Of a DNA stretch of 64,000 nucleotides, positions 7,722-16,704 are shown piece after piece. The number at the start of each line of letters is the position of its first letter. Within the stretch, counting starts at the first letter, position 1. The notes under the pieces were generated by a model, which made no database searches, was not told where the DNA came from, and saw only the letters and a list, made by a program, of their open reading frames with translations. Both the position numbers and the translations under genes were made by a program. The stretch comes from Halalkalicoccus sp. CGA53 (GTDB taxonomy: Archaea > Halobacteriota > Halobacteria > Halobacteriales > Halalkalicoccaceae), in contig NZ_CP144125.1 in assembly GCF_036429475.1 (NCBI RefSeq), forward strand, positions 1,860,001 through 1,924,000, read 5' to 3'.

Positions 7722-8519
7722 CTACTCCTCGGTCTCTTCGTCGTCAGCGTCCTCGCCGTTCTCCTCGTCCTCGGCCTCGTCGTCCTCTTCGTCATCGCCT
7801 TCGGCCTGCTCCTCGAGCCACTCCTCGTACTCGTCGTCGTCGACCACGTCGATGATGAAGTTCATCTGCGAGTGGCCGGTGCCGCAGTACTTCGCGCAGT
7901 AGCCCTGGTACTCGCCTTCCTCGTAGACTTCGGTGGCGACCATGTTGTGCTGATCAGGCACCGCGTCCTGTTTCAGTCCCAGGTCGGGGACGTGAAAGCC
8001 GTGTATCCACGATCCCCGGTCGTGGTCGGCGGTGACGTCGAAGTAGACCTCCTGTCCGGCCGGGATCACGGCCTCACCGGTCGAGGTGACGTCCTCGTCC
8101 TCGTAGTGGAAGTCCCAGCCGTAGTTGTACGCCTCGACCTCGATCACGATGGCCTCCTCGTCACCCTCGACGGGGCCCTCCTCGCCCGGTGGCTGGGTGA
8201 TGAACGGGTCGGCCATCACCTGGTAGGAGGCCAGCCCGACGAACAGGAGGACGATCGCTGTCGTGATCGTCCAGGTGATCTCCAGTCGGCGGTTCTCCCG
8301 CGTCGGCTGGGGGTCGTCGTTGTTCCGGTACTTCAGGACCGTGTAGATGAGGATCCCCTCGACCAGCAGCGTGATCGGGATCGCGGCGTACAGAAGTGCC
8401 ATGTTGAGGTCGCCGATCAGTTGGTCGTTGACCGAGTTGTAGGCCGCGACGGGCTGAGCGACGAGGAGGGCGAACGCGGTGAACCCCGCCGCCACGAGGG
8501 CGAGCCGCTTGCGTTCCAT
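7722..8519 (-). CDS. coxB: Cytochrome c oxidase subunit II
   Basis: 265 aa. A signal-like N-terminal helix (about 5-27) is followed by the two membrane helices of subunit II (about 40-63 and 80-103) and a cupredoxin domain. The CuA site is visible: His173 in WIHGF, and Cys208, Cys212, His216 and Met219 in GYCAKYCGTGHSQM. The last 35 residues are nearly all Asp/Glu, a haloarchaeal feature. It receives electrons from the soluble or membrane copper/heme donor and passes them to subunit I. It is divergent from the ctaA/ctaB fusion, and a TATA-like box precedes it at 8545-8552. Confidence 0.95.
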   Translation of the reverse strand: MERKRLALVAAGFTAFALLVAQPVAAYNSVNDQLIGDLNMALLYAAIPITLLVEGILIYTVLKYRNNDDPQPTRENRRLEITWTITTAIVLLFVGLASYQVMADPFITQPPGEEGPVEGDEEAIVIEVEAYNYGWDFHYEDEDVTSTGEAVIPAGQEVYFDVTADHDRGSWIHGFHVPDLGLKQDAVPDQHNMVATEVYEEGEYQGYCAKYCGTGHSQMNFIIDVVDDDEYEEWLEEQAEGDDEEDDEAEDEENGEDADDEETEE

Positions 8520-8544
8520 GATAAACGTGGGTTAGGAGACGGGG

Positions 8545-8552
8545 AATAAATA
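8545..8552 (-). promoter_or_regulatory. TATA-like box of coxB
   Basis: On the minus strand the sequence reads TATTTATT, centred about 30 nt upstream of the coxB ATG at 8519. In haloarchaea transcription starts about 26 nt downstream of the box centre, which would leave a leader of only a few nt. It stands out as AT-rich within a GC-rich interval. Confidence 0.5.
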
Positions 8553-8628
8553 CCTGCCTTTCCGCCCGCGGTCGGCCGCACCGGGGATGCTAAGTACGGT
8601 CGGTCACAACCCCTCGTGAGAAGGTATC

Positions 8629-10038
8629 GTGAACTCTAGCGCATCCGTCGGGAACCGCTCGCCGGGCTTTCTCCCCCTCCTCGCGGCGACCGCCATCGGC
8701 GTCTATCTACTCGTGATCGTCGGAGCGACCACGTCGCTCACCGACGCGGCCGCGTCCTGTGCGACCTGGCCCGCCTGCGAGGGGAGCGTCCTCGACGGCG
8801 GTGGGACGACGATCGCGTGGGTCCACCGTGCGCTCGCAGCGCTGGTCGGTCTCGGGGTGCTCGCCGTCGCAGCGATCGGCTTCCGCGTCGAGACCCGGTA
8901 CAGGGTTCGACTCGCGCTCGCCGTCGCCGCGCTGCTCTACCCGGTACAGGTCGGGATCGGTGCCGTCACCGCGACGATGGGCACGCCCGAACTCGTCTCG
9001 GCCGTTCACCTGCTGCTCGCGATGGGCATCTTCGGCGGACTGCTGCTCGCGCTCGCCTGGTCGCTCGAAGCCCGCTTCCCGACCGGAGAGCACGAGCCGA
9101 GCGAACCGGGGGAAGCCTCCGACGTGGAGAGCGACTCCGAGGCCGAGCCGGCCCGGCGGCCGGTTCCCACCGGCTGGCGCGCGACGGCGGGCGCGTACTA
9201 CAGCCTGACGAAACCCCGGCTGATGTGGCTGCTCTGTCTCGTCGCCGCGGCCGCGATGGCGCTGGCTGCGGGGCCGACGCTCACGGTCGATATCGTCATC
9301 GCCACGCTGTTCGGAGGGGTGCTCGCCATCGGCTCTGCGGGGACGTTCAACCACGTGCTCGAACGCGACGTCGACAGGAAGATGGCCCGCACGTCGGAGC
9401 GGCCGCTCGCGACCGACGTCGTGCCCGTCAGGAACGCCCTCGCCTTCGGCGTCCTCCTCGGCGTCGCCTCGCTCGCGGTCTTCTTCCTCTTCGTCAACGC
9501 GCTCGCTGCGCTCCTGGGGCTCACCGCCATCGTCTTCTACAGCGTGATCTACACGCTCGTCCTCAAACCGAACACGGTCCAGAACACCGTCCTGGGTGGT
9601 GCTGCGGGCGCGCTCCCCGCGCTGATCGGCTGGGCCGCGGTGACGGGGGAGATCGGCCTGCCGGCGCTCGTGCTCGCCGCGGTGATCTTCTGCTGGACCC
9701 CAGCACACTTCTACAACCTCGCGCTCGCGTACAAGGCCGACTACGAGCGCGGCGGCTTCCCGATGATGCCCGTCGTTCGGGGCGAACGCACCACGCGGAA
9801 ACACATCGTGCTCTACCTCGGGGCGACCCTGCTCGGCGCGGCGGTCCTCGCGACCGTCGGCACGCTCGGTTGGGCGTACGCGCTCACGAGCGTCGCCTTC
9901 GGCGCGCTCTTCCTCTACGCGGTCATCAGGCTGCACCGAGAACAGACACGAAGGGCGGCGTTCCGGGCGTTCCACGCGTCGAACGCCTACCTCGGTGCGC
10001 TCTTGCTCGTCATCGTCGTCGACGCGCTCGCGCTCTGA
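8629..10038 (+). CDS. ctaB: Fusion of a CtaA/COX15-like half and protoheme IX farnesyltransferase (heme O synthase)
   Basis: 469 aa, starting with GTG. Residues 1-150 form four hydrophobic segments with WVHRALAAL and SAVHLLLAMG, the histidine-bearing helices of the CtaA (heme A synthase) family, but only half the usual eight-helix length. An acidic linker (about 151-185) leads to a complete CtaB domain: the prenyl-diphosphate motif NHVLERDVDRKMARTSERPL, and the second motif YKADYERGGFPMMPVVRG. CtaB transfers a farnesyl group to heme b to make heme O, which CtaA oxidises to heme A. The fusion is known in haloarchaea. It lies in the cox cluster, followed after 3 nt by a co-oriented membrane protein. 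Confidence 0.92.
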   Translation: MNSSASVGNRSPGFLPLLAATAIGVYLLVIVGATTSLTDAAASCATWPACEGSVLDGGGTTIAWVHRALAALVGLGVLAVAAIGFRVETRYRVRLALAVAALLYPVQVGIGAVTATMGTPELVSAVHLLLAMGIFGGLLLALAWSLEARFPTGEHEPSEPGEASDVESDSEAEPARRPVPTGWRATAGAYYSLTKPRLMWLLCLVAAAAMALAAGPTLTVDIVIATLFGGVLAIGSAGTFNHVLERDVDRKMARTSERPLATDVVPVRNALAFGVLLGVASLAVFFLFVNALAALLGLTAIVFYSVIYTLVLKPNTVQNTVLGGAAGALPALIGWAAVTGEIGLPALVLAAVIFCWTPAHFYNLALAYKADYERGGFPMMPVVRGERTTRKHIVLYLGATLLGAAVLATVGTLGWAYALTSVAFGALFLYAVIRLHREQTRRAAFRAFHASNAYLGALLLVIVVDALAL

Positions 10039-10041
10039 ACG

Positions 10042-10710
10042 ATGAGCACCGTTTCGCTCCGCACAGCCGAGCGGTTCCGGCCGAGGCGGTCGACGCTCGT
10101 CTACGGCGCACTCCTCGTGAACACCGAGGTCCTGCTCGTCGCGCTCTACCTGCTGCTGACCGACGTGCAGGTGGCCGCCTGGAGTTCGGTTGTCTACCCG
10201 TTCGTCTGGATCAACGTCGGTCTCTGGGCGCTCGTCCGCACGGAGCCGACCCCGCGCTCATCCCGACAGGCGTGGATCGCGGGCGGGGTCGCCGCCGGCT
10301 ACCTCCTCGTGCTGTTCGTCGTCGGAGGGCTGCTCTCGCTCGGCCACCCCGGTGTCGAGAACCCGCTGCTCTCCGTCTCGCTCGTTACCCCCGGGACCGG
10401 ACCCGTGATCGCGATCGACACCGGAGTCGTGCAGTTCGCGGCGATCCCCTTTCTCGTGATCGGCTACACCGCCTTGGCCTACTTGGTCTACGCGACGCTG
10501 CTCGACGCCGCGGGGAACGCCGTCACCGGGATCTTCGGGCTGCTCTCGTGTGTCTCCTGTGTCTGGCCGGTGCTCGCGCCGCTGCTCGCCGCGGCCTTCG
10601 GAAGCGGTGCGGTCGCGACTGCCGTCGCCTTCCAGTCCCGGGAACTCGGCACCGTGGTATTCCTCACGACGGTCGCCCTGCTCTACTGGCGGCCGTTCAA
10701 GCGGTCCTAA
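10042..10710 (+). CDS. DUF7546-like polytopic membrane protein of the cox locus
   Basis: 222 aa with about six hydrophobic segments (roughly 20-40, 48-65, 78-98, 128-152, 157-182 and 187-212). A short CVSCVWP motif in the fifth segment contains two cysteines that could bind copper or heme, which is only a guess. It starts 3 nt after the ctaB fusion, so the two are surely co-transcribed. It resembles the DUF7546 proteins of haloarchaeal cox loci. The function is unknown; oxidase assembly is inferred from context. Confidence 0.75.
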   Translation: MSTVSLRTAERFRPRRSTLVYGALLVNTEVLLVALYLLLTDVQVAAWSSVVYPFVWINVGLWALVRTEPTPRSSRQAWIAGGVAAGYLLVLFVVGGLLSLGHPGVENPLLSVSLVTPGTGPVIAIDTGVVQFAAIPFLVIGYTALAYLVYATLLDAAGNAVTGIFGLLSCVSCVWPVLAPLLAAAFGSGAVATAVAFQSRELGTVVFLTTVALLYWRPFKRS

Positions 10711-10738
10711 CTAAGGGCGGTCGCCGCTACGACCGACC

Positions 10739-11146
10739 ATGGAGTCACTCGAACACGCCGCCGTCGGCACGGTCGTGAGCGCGTTCGCGCTCGCCCTGCT
10801 CCGACCGGTCGCCTCGCCCCTGAGACACGTCGGCCTCTTCGTCTACGGCGTCGCCCTCAGCGTCCTCGTCGACCTGGATCACTTCCTCATCGCCCGCGCT
10901 CGAACGGGAGACTGGTCGCACCTCCGGGCGGTGCTCTCGGACCCGGTGAACGGCATCTACGACCAGGAGTGGGTCTTCGCCGACATGGAGGGGATGGCCC
11001 GCCAGCGCCTCGCGAGCCATCTCATCCTCGGCGCCGTGCTCGTCGTCGGGCTCCGCCGCCGGTCGCCGTTGCTCGCGGCCTACACCGGCGTCGTGCTCGG
11101 TGCGCACGTGGTCTGTGACCTACTCAGGGACACCGGGCGGGCCTGA
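10739..11146 (+). CDS. Small membrane protein, possibly YdjM-like
   Basis: 135 aa with membrane segments at about 8-24, 28-45 and 88-125. It carries VDLDHFLI after the second segment, SHLILG before the third, and AHVVCDLLRD at the end; spaced His/Asp pairs of this kind occur in YdjM/YbcI-type membrane-bound metal-dependent hydrolases. The resemblance is weak. It starts 28 nt after the DUF7546-like gene and could be the last member of that operon. It converges on the aldo/keto reductase with an 8-nt gap. Confidence 0.65.
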   Translation: MESLEHAAVGTVVSAFALALLRPVASPLRHVGLFVYGVALSVLVDLDHFLIARARTGDWSHLRAVLSDPVNGIYDQEWVFADMEGMARQRLASHLILGAVLVVGLRRRSPLLAAYTGVVLGAHVVCDLLRDTGRA

Positions 11147-11154
11147 TCGTCCGA

Positions 11155-12132
11155 TCAGTAGGCCTCGCTCGCCTCAGTGATCCGCTGGTCCTGCTCCCGC
11201 GAGAGCGAGAGGTCGGCCATCCCTGCATTCTCCTCGAGCTGCTCGACCGAGCGCGCCCCGACGATCGGCACGCAGGTGAACCGTTCACGATCGGCCAGCC
11301 ACCGAAGGGTCACCTGCGCCGGGCTGGCGCCTTCCTCCTCGGCGACCGTTTCGATCGCCTCCATCACGTCCCACTGCTCCTCCGAGAACTTCCCGTCCCA
11401 GTCGTAGAGGTCCCCACGCGAACCGGATGGAGAGGAGCCCTCCCGGTCGTACTTCCCGGTGAGGAAGCCACCCTCGAGCGGCGAGTACGGACAGACCGCG
11501 AGGTCCTGGTCCGCACAGACCGAGAGGTAGTCGGACACGGCCTCGCGGTAGGCGGGGTTGTACCGCGGCTGGGTGACGTCGAACCGTTCGAGCCCCTCGA
11601 CGTCGCTCGTCCAGAGCGCCTTCGTGAGCTGCCAGGCGGCCATCGAACTCGCACCGAGGTGGTTGACCTTCCCCTCGCGCACCAGATCCGTGAGGACCGA
11701 GAGCGTCTCCTCGATCGGGGTCGCCTCGTCCCAGCGGTGGATGTAGTAGAGGTCGAGGTAGTCGGTTCCGAGCCGTTCGAGGCTTCCCTCGATCTGCCTG
11801 CGGACGTGCTTTCGACCCAATCCCCGACCGTTCGGTCCCGGCTCGCCCCAGCCGTCGAACGGGAAGTAGACCTTCGAGGCGAGGACGACCTCCTCGCGGT
11901 CCCGTTCGGAAAGCCACTCGCCGATCCAGGACTCGCAGGTCCCGTCCGGGTCGCCGTAGACGTTGGCCGTGTCGACGAAGTTGATCCCGTGATCGAGACA
12001 GGCGTCGAGCAGCTCGTGGGCGGTCTCCTTTTCCGTCTCGACGGTCCCGTCCGATCGCTTCGCGAACCGCCAGGTGCCGAAGCAGAGTTCGGAGACGCGC
12101 GTTCCGGTCGACCCGAGTGTGGTGTACTCCAT
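11155..12132 (-). CDS. Aldo/keto reductase
   Basis: 325 aa, a single (beta/alpha)8 NADPH-dependent reductase. The catalytic tetrad is visible: Asp and Tyr in DTANVYGD, Lys in LASKVYF, and His in YYIHRWD. The cofactor region near the C-terminus reads PIVGARSVEQLEEN. The start at 12132 (MEYTTLGSTGTRVSELCFGTW) matches the family's opening; the longer in-frame extension overlaps the divergent Gfo/Idh gene. Closest in look to the AKR11/12 voltage-channel-beta type. Substrate unknown. Confidence 0.9.
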   Translation of the reverse strand: MEYTTLGSTGTRVSELCFGTWRFAKRSDGTVETEKETAHELLDACLDHGINFVDTANVYGDPDGTCESWIGEWLSERDREEVVLASKVYFPFDGWGEPGPNGRGLGRKHVRRQIEGSLERLGTDYLDLYYIHRWDEATPIEETLSVLTDLVREGKVNHLGASSMAAWQLTKALWTSDVEGLERFDVTQPRYNPAYREAVSDYLSVCADQDLAVCPYSPLEGGFLTGKYDREGSSPSGSRGDLYDWDGKFSEEQWDVMEAIETVAEEEGASPAQVTLRWLADRERFTCVPIVGARSVEQLEENAGMADLSLSREQDQRITEASEAY

Positions 12133-12219
12133 GCGCCCCGATCGTTCGCCACCGCCTAAACTCCCCGTCCCGGCAGACGAGACGCCAACCGTTTTGCCCC
12201 CGCCTCGGGTATCGACCCC

Positions 12220-13248
12220 ATGCCCACACGCGTCGCCGCGATCGGTCTGGGCGCGCTCGAAGCGATCGGGAGCCGTCTGCTCTCGGGGATGGACGACGTT
12301 CGCGTCGTCGCCGGCTCCGACCCGACCGGGCCCGCACGCGGGTCCTTCGAGGCCGATCACGCGGTTCCCACCTACGCCGACTACGAACCGATGCTCGACG
12401 AGCACGCACTCGACGCGGTCTCGGTCGTCACGCCACACACGCTCCACGCCGAACAGGTCACCGCCTGCCTCGAACGCGGCCTCCACGTCCACGTCGAGAA
12501 GCCGATGACGACCGACCTCGGCGACGCGGCGACGCTCTGTGCGCTGGCGGCCCGGGAGGACCTCGTCCTCCAGGTTGGCTACCAGCGCCACTTCGATCCC
12601 CGGTTCCGGGAGATGAAGCGCGTGATCGACTCGGGCCGCATCGGCGAGCCCCACATGGCAGCGTGTCACCTCGAACAGGACTGGCTCTCGGTCGCCGACG
12701 GTACGTGGAGAGTCGATCCGACCCTCTCGGGTGGCGGCCAGCTCTACGACTCCGGCTCGCACCTGCTCGACGCGCTTCTGTGGACGACCGGGACGACCCC
12801 ACGGGCGGTGGCGGCGATAACCGACTCGCGCGGCGAGGCCGTCGATATCGACTCGGCGCTCGCGCTCACGCTCGGTCGCGAGGACGGGACGATGACCGCG
12901 AGCGTCGGCGTCACCGGCGACGGGCCGACCGGTCCCGACACCGGCGAGGGGCTTTCCGTGTGGGGAAGTGAGGGCGCGGTCGAGTTCGACGGCGAGCGGA
13001 TCGCGGTGACCGAGGGCGACGTCACCTACGGGACCGAGATCACCGATGGAACCGACTTCGAGACGGTGACTCGCCGGAAACTAGAGGCGTTCGTCGCGGC
13101 CGTCCGCGGCGAGCGCGAGCCGGCGGTCCCCGGCGAGTTCGGCCTCCGGGTGGTCGCGCTGACCGAGGCGGCCTCCGAGGCCGCCGAGGGAGGTCGAACG
13201 GTCGACGTCGGCGAACGCATCGAACGGGCGATGGACCGAATCCCTTAG
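12220..13248 (+). CDS. Gfo/Idh/MocA-family NAD(P)-dependent oxidoreductase
   Basis: 342 aa. An N-terminal Rossmann fold begins VAAIGLGALEAIGSRLL, in which the usual third glycine of GxGxxG is shifted. VVTPHTLHAEQ and the family hallmark EKPMTTD (about 91-97) follow. The C-terminal substrate domain has GGGQLYDSGSHLLDALLW with the usual Asp and His. Members oxidise or reduce sugars and inositols; the substrate is not predictable here. It diverges from the aldo/keto reductase (starts about 87 bp apart), and an ABC transporter gene follows after 25 nt. Confidence 0.88.
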   Translation: MPTRVAAIGLGALEAIGSRLLSGMDDVRVVAGSDPTGPARGSFEADHAVPTYADYEPMLDEHALDAVSVVTPHTLHAEQVTACLERGLHVHVEKPMTTDLGDAATLCALAAREDLVLQVGYQRHFDPRFREMKRVIDSGRIGEPHMAACHLEQDWLSVADGTWRVDPTLSGGGQLYDSGSHLLDALLWTTGTTPRAVAAITDSRGEAVDIDSALALTLGREDGTMTASVGVTGDGPTGPDTGEGLSVWGSEGAVEFDGERIAVTEGDVTYGTEITDGTDFETVTRRKLEAFVAAVRGEREPAVPGEFGLRVVALTEAASEAAEGGRTVDVGERIERAMDRIP

Positions 13249-13273
13249 GTCCGTACCGGTGCTCGGTTCGGAC

Positions 13274-14191
13274 ATGGAGGAGGTGCTCGCCGTCGAGGGC
13301 GCGACCAAGCGCTACGACGGGGTTCTCGCGCTCGACGAGGTCTCGCTGTCGGTCCTCTCGGGCGAGGTGTTCTCGCTGATCGGGCCGAACGGAGCGGGAA
13401 AGACCACGCTCGTCCGCGCGCTCACGGGGACGACCGACCTCGATTCTGGTACTATCTCCGTCCTCGGCGAGCACCCGAGCGAGGCGGACCGCTCGCGGAT
13501 CGGACTGCTCCCCCAGGAGTTCTCGCCGCCCGCACGCCTCACCGGCCGCGAACTCGTCCGCTACTACGCCGGCCTCTACGACGACGCCCGCCCGGTCGAG
13601 GAGGTGCTGAACGAGGTCGGGATGGTCGCCGACGCCGACCGGTGGTACGAGCGGCTCTCGGGCGGCCAGCGCCGACGGCTCTGCGTCGCGAGCGCGCTCG
13701 TGAACAACCCGGACGTGCTCTTCCTGGACGAACCCACCACGGCGATCGACCCTGCAGGGAGACGCGACCTCTGGCGGCTGCTCGAGGGGCTCGCGACGGA
13801 GGGAACGACCGTCTTCCTCACCACCCACGACATGGCCGAGGCGGAGACGCTCTCAGATCGGGTGGGGCTGCTGGCGGAGGGCCGCCTCGTCGAAGTCGGC
13901 GCCCCACCAGAGCTGATCGCCGACCACGGCGGCGAGAACCGCCTGGTCGTCGAGACGACCGACGGCGACCCGGACGACCTCGCGGCGCGGGGGTACCGAG
14001 TATCGAGGGAGGGACGACGGCTCACGATCCACGGGATCGACACCCGCGACATCGGTCCCGCGGTCGACGCGCTCGACGCCGCCGGCATCGGCTACGAGTC
14101 ACTGACCTGGACCCAGCCCACCCTCGAAGACGTCTACATCGAACTCACGGGAGAACGCTTCGAGCGTCCGGTCGTGGAGGCAGACGCGTGA
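13274..14191 (+). CDS. ABC-2 type transporter, ATP-binding subunit
   Basis: 305 aa. Walker A GPNGAGKTT (about 38-46), Q-loop LLPQEFSPP, signature LSGGQRRRL, Walker B VLFLDEPTT and switch histidine in TTHDMAEAE are all intact. The C-terminus (about 215-305) carries the extra domain typical of drug or daunorubicin-type exporters. I start at ATG 13274 (MEEVLAVEGATKRYDG) and not at GTG 13259. It pairs with the permease 34 nt downstream to form an exporter of unknown substrate. Confidence 0.92.
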   Translation: MEEVLAVEGATKRYDGVLALDEVSLSVLSGEVFSLIGPNGAGKTTLVRALTGTTDLDSGTISVLGEHPSEADRSRIGLLPQEFSPPARLTGRELVRYYAGLYDDARPVEEVLNEVGMVADADRWYERLSGGQRRRLCVASALVNNPDVLFLDEPTTAIDPAGRRDLWRLLEGLATEGTTVFLTTHDMAEAETLSDRVGLLAEGRLVEVGAPPELIADHGGENRLVVETTDGDPDDLAARGYRVSREGRRLTIHGIDTRDIGPAVDALDAAGIGYESLTWTQPTLEDVYIELTGERFERPVVEADA

Positions 14192-14225
14192 ACGGACTCG
14201 CAGGAACGTTCGGGAGGTGTCCCGC

Positions 14226-14972
14226 GTGAGCACCGCGCGACGCGTTCGTGCGGAGTTCGGCGCCGAGTGGCGCTCGTTCGTCCGCCGTCGGACCGCGGTC
14301 TTCTTCACGTTCCTCTTTCCGGTGATCCTGATCGTCATCTTCGGCGCGCTCGTCCGCACCGATCCGGGCGAGGGCGGTCTGTTCGCCGAGCCGACCGGCT
14401 ACTACGTCGCGGGCTACCTCGCCGTCGTCGTCCTCTTCACCCCGCTCTCGCGGGTCTCCTCGACGGTCGCGCGCAACCGGGAGGGGAGTCGCTTCGAGAA
14501 GCTCGCGACCACGCCGCTCTCGCGTACCGAGTGGCTCGCGGCACACACCCTCGTCAACGTCGTGCTCGTGGGGGTCGCCGGTGTGCTCGTTCTGGGCCTC
14601 GCGTTCGTCCTCACGAAAGCGACGTTCGTCTTCCACCCGGCGTTCCTCGCCTTCTTCGTCCTCGGCGTCGTCGTCTTCTGTGGGGTCGGCGCACTGCTCG
14701 GTCGGCTTTCGGACTCCCGTGACGGCGCGATCGCCGCGGCGAACGCGATCGGCCTGCCGATGCTCTTCCTCGCGGAGACGTTCGTCCCCCGCGAGATGCT
14801 CCCCGGCTGGATGGGTCCGATCATCGACGTCCTCCCGCTCACCTACTTCTCGCGAGGGATCCGCGCGGCGACCTACTCCGGCGAGCCGTGGCTGGCGGAT
14901 CTCGCGATCCTCGCGGTGCTCGCCGTCGTCTTCTTCCTCGCGGGGGCGTACGCGATCCCGCGGACGGATTGA
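14226..14972 (+). CDS. ABC-2 type transporter, permease subunit
   Basis: 248 aa with six hydrophobic segments, starting VFFTFLFPVILIVIFGALV and ending DLAILAVLAVVFFLAGAYA. The central TPLSRTEWLAAHTLVNVVLVG and GLPMLFLAETFVPREMLPGWM segments are typical of ABC-2 permeases. I take GTG at 14226 because GGGAGGTG sits a proper distance upstream; GTG at 14217 is the alternative. It forms a transporter with the ATPase just before it. Convergent with the MOT1-like gene, 18 nt apart. Confidence 0.9.
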   Translation: MSTARRVRAEFGAEWRSFVRRRTAVFFTFLFPVILIVIFGALVRTDPGEGGLFAEPTGYYVAGYLAVVVLFTPLSRVSSTVARNREGSRFEKLATTPLSRTEWLAAHTLVNVVLVGVAGVLVLGLAFVLTKATFVFHPAFLAFFVLGVVVFCGVGALLGRLSDSRDGAIAAANAIGLPMLFLAETFVPREMLPGWMGPIIDVLPLTYFSRGIRAATYSGEPWLADLAILAVLAVVFFLAGAYAIPRTD

Positions 14973-14990
14973 GGCCGGGGGTTGCAGAGA

Positions 14991-16094
14991 TCAGATCCCG
15001 CGGCGATACCGCTTCAGCGCGAGGAAGACGAGGATTCCTATCGAAAAGGCGACGGCGAGGTTGACGACCAGCGCGAGGAGCGCGATACCGACCGTTAGTG
15101 CGAGGTTCGACGAGTGCCGGACGCTCTCGCCGAGCGAGAGCGCGACCAGCGCGAGGAGCACGCCGAGGATCGCCAGTGGAAAGGCGGCGAGCAGGGCGGC
15201 CGAGGCGACGAACGCGAGCGCGAGGTAGACGATTCCTACGACGAGGTTCGCCCCGCCGGTCCGCGCGCCGAAGGCGTGCTTGCCGGCGACGCCGTCGCAG
15301 CCGTGACACATCGGGATCCCGCCGATCGGGATCGATACGAGGTTCGTGACGCCCATGCTCCGCGAGAGGCGGTCGGGAGAGACCTCTCGGTCGAAGCGGT
15401 CGGCGAACAACAGGGACGTCGCGAGCGCCGCGTTCCCGATCGTCATCGCGAACTGCGCGAGGAAGCCGTCGGCGGTGGCGACCGTGAGAGTGTGAGAGCC
15501 GATCGGCGGGAGGGGCGGGAGCCCCGGTGCCTGCGGGGACGGGAGGCCCGCGCTCGCGACGGCGATCAGCGCGCCGACCGCGAGGACGGCGATTGCGCTC
15601 GCGCGGTACCGGCCGAGGGCTACGACCCCGAGAGCGACGAGAAGGCCGAGACCCGCGAGGGAGAGATCGGCGAGGGCCAGGGAAAATCCTGTCTGGAGCA
15701 GCAACAGCGCGACCGCGAGCTGGACGCCTCGAATGACGGGTTCGCCGATCCATCGCTCGATCTTCGCGAGCGCGCCAGCGGAGCCGAGGGTGAGGAGCAC
15801 CCCACCCAGTAGGAGACCTGCGAGCGCGAGTTCGCCGTAGCTGAGCGCGCCGGCGATGGCGAGCGCGGCCAGCGCCTTCATGGGCTCGACGGAGAGGGGG
15901 AGGCCGTAGTGGACGCCCCAGACGACCTGAAAGAGCCCGAACGCGATCAGGACGTGCGGGAGCGAGACGTCGGTGACGAGCGCGAGCGCCACGACGATCG
16001 GCAGCACCGTAACCGAATCCCCGAACGCGCCGGTCACCTCGCTCCACGAGAGCTCGAGGCGTCTTCGTTCGGAGAGCGTGACGGAGACCGCCAT
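14991..16094 (-). CDS. MOT1-type sulfate/molybdate transporter
   Basis: 367 aa with about ten to eleven hydrophobic segments. Two MOT1 signature regions are present: FGLFQVVWGVHYGLPLSVEPMKALAA near residue 60, and PMCHGCDGVAGKHAFGARTGG near residue 260. The family (MFS_MOT1) imports molybdate or sulfate. Molybdate uptake would serve molybdopterin enzymes, but none is encoded nearby. The start at 16094 follows from the opening MAVSVTLSERRRLELSW, which fits the usual cytoplasmic N-terminus. Confidence 0.88.
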   Translation of the reverse strand: MAVSVTLSERRRLELSWSEVTGAFGDSVTVLPIVVALALVTDVSLPHVLIAFGLFQVVWGVHYGLPLSVEPMKALAALAIAGALSYGELALAGLLLGGVLLTLGSAGALAKIERWIGEPVIRGVQLAVALLLLQTGFSLALADLSLAGLGLLVALGVVALGRYRASAIAVLAVGALIAVASAGLPSPQAPGLPPLPPIGSHTLTVATADGFLAQFAMTIGNAALATSLLFADRFDREVSPDRLSRSMGVTNLVSIPIGGIPMCHGCDGVAGKHAFGARTGGANLVVGIVYLALAFVASAALLAAFPLAILGVLLALVALSLGESVRHSSNLALTVGIALLALVVNLAVAFSIGILVFLALKRYRRGI

Positions 16095-16284
16095 CTACAG
16101 GGCCTATCGGACGGACGAGCTTATCGTTTCGCAGAAACCGAAACCGACGACTCACACCGGTTGGAGAAACCATAAACGGTTACCCCGCACCGCACCGCAG
16201 AACCCGTCCGAACTTCCGTTACAATCAAACCCGTTCGCGGAAAAAGAGGGGTATGAACGAGCCCGCTGGAAGCGAGGTGTGCGG

Positions 16285-16704
16285 ATGAGCGCCGAGAGCG
16301 GCGGCCAGCGAACGATCCGGTGTCTGGTCGCGAAGGTCGGTCTGGATGGGCACGACCGGGGCGCACACGTCATCTCGCGGGCGTTTCGAGACGCCGGCTT
16401 CGAGGTGATCTACTCGGGGCTACACAACGCGCCCGACGAGATCGTCCAGGCCGCGGTCCAGGAGGACGTCGACGTGCTCGGGATATCGATCCTCTCGGGT
16501 GCGCACAACACGCTGATCCCGAAGATCATCGAGGGGCTAGAGGAGTACGACGCGAAGGAGGACACGCTCGTCATCGTCGGCGGCGTGGTGCCCGACGCGG
16601 ACAAGGAGCGGCTGAAGGAGGCGGGCGTCGCCGAGATCTTCGGCCCCGGGACGCCGATGGCGAAGACGATCGAGTTCGTCCGCGAGAACGCCCCCGAGCG
16701 ATGA
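16285..16704 (+). CDS. mcmA2: Methylmalonyl-CoA mutase, small (cobalamin-binding) subunit
   Basis: 139 aa, the stand-alone B12-binding domain used by archaeal mutases. The base-off cobalamin motif DxHxxG is seen in KVGLDGHDRGAHV (about 15-27). The later GISILSGAHNTL and VVGGVVPDAD, with FGPGTP near the end, are the conserved S/T and GG elements. With the separate large catalytic subunit (not in this window) it converts (R)-methylmalonyl-CoA to succinyl-CoA. Its TGA stop overlaps the ATG of meaB (ATGA), so the two are translationally coupled. Confidence 0.93.
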   Translation: MSAESGGQRTIRCLVAKVGLDGHDRGAHVISRAFRDAGFEVIYSGLHNAPDEIVQAAVQEDVDVLGISILSGAHNTLIPKIIEGLEEYDAKEDTLVIVGGVVPDADKERLKEAGVAEIFGPGTPMAKTIEFVRENAPER

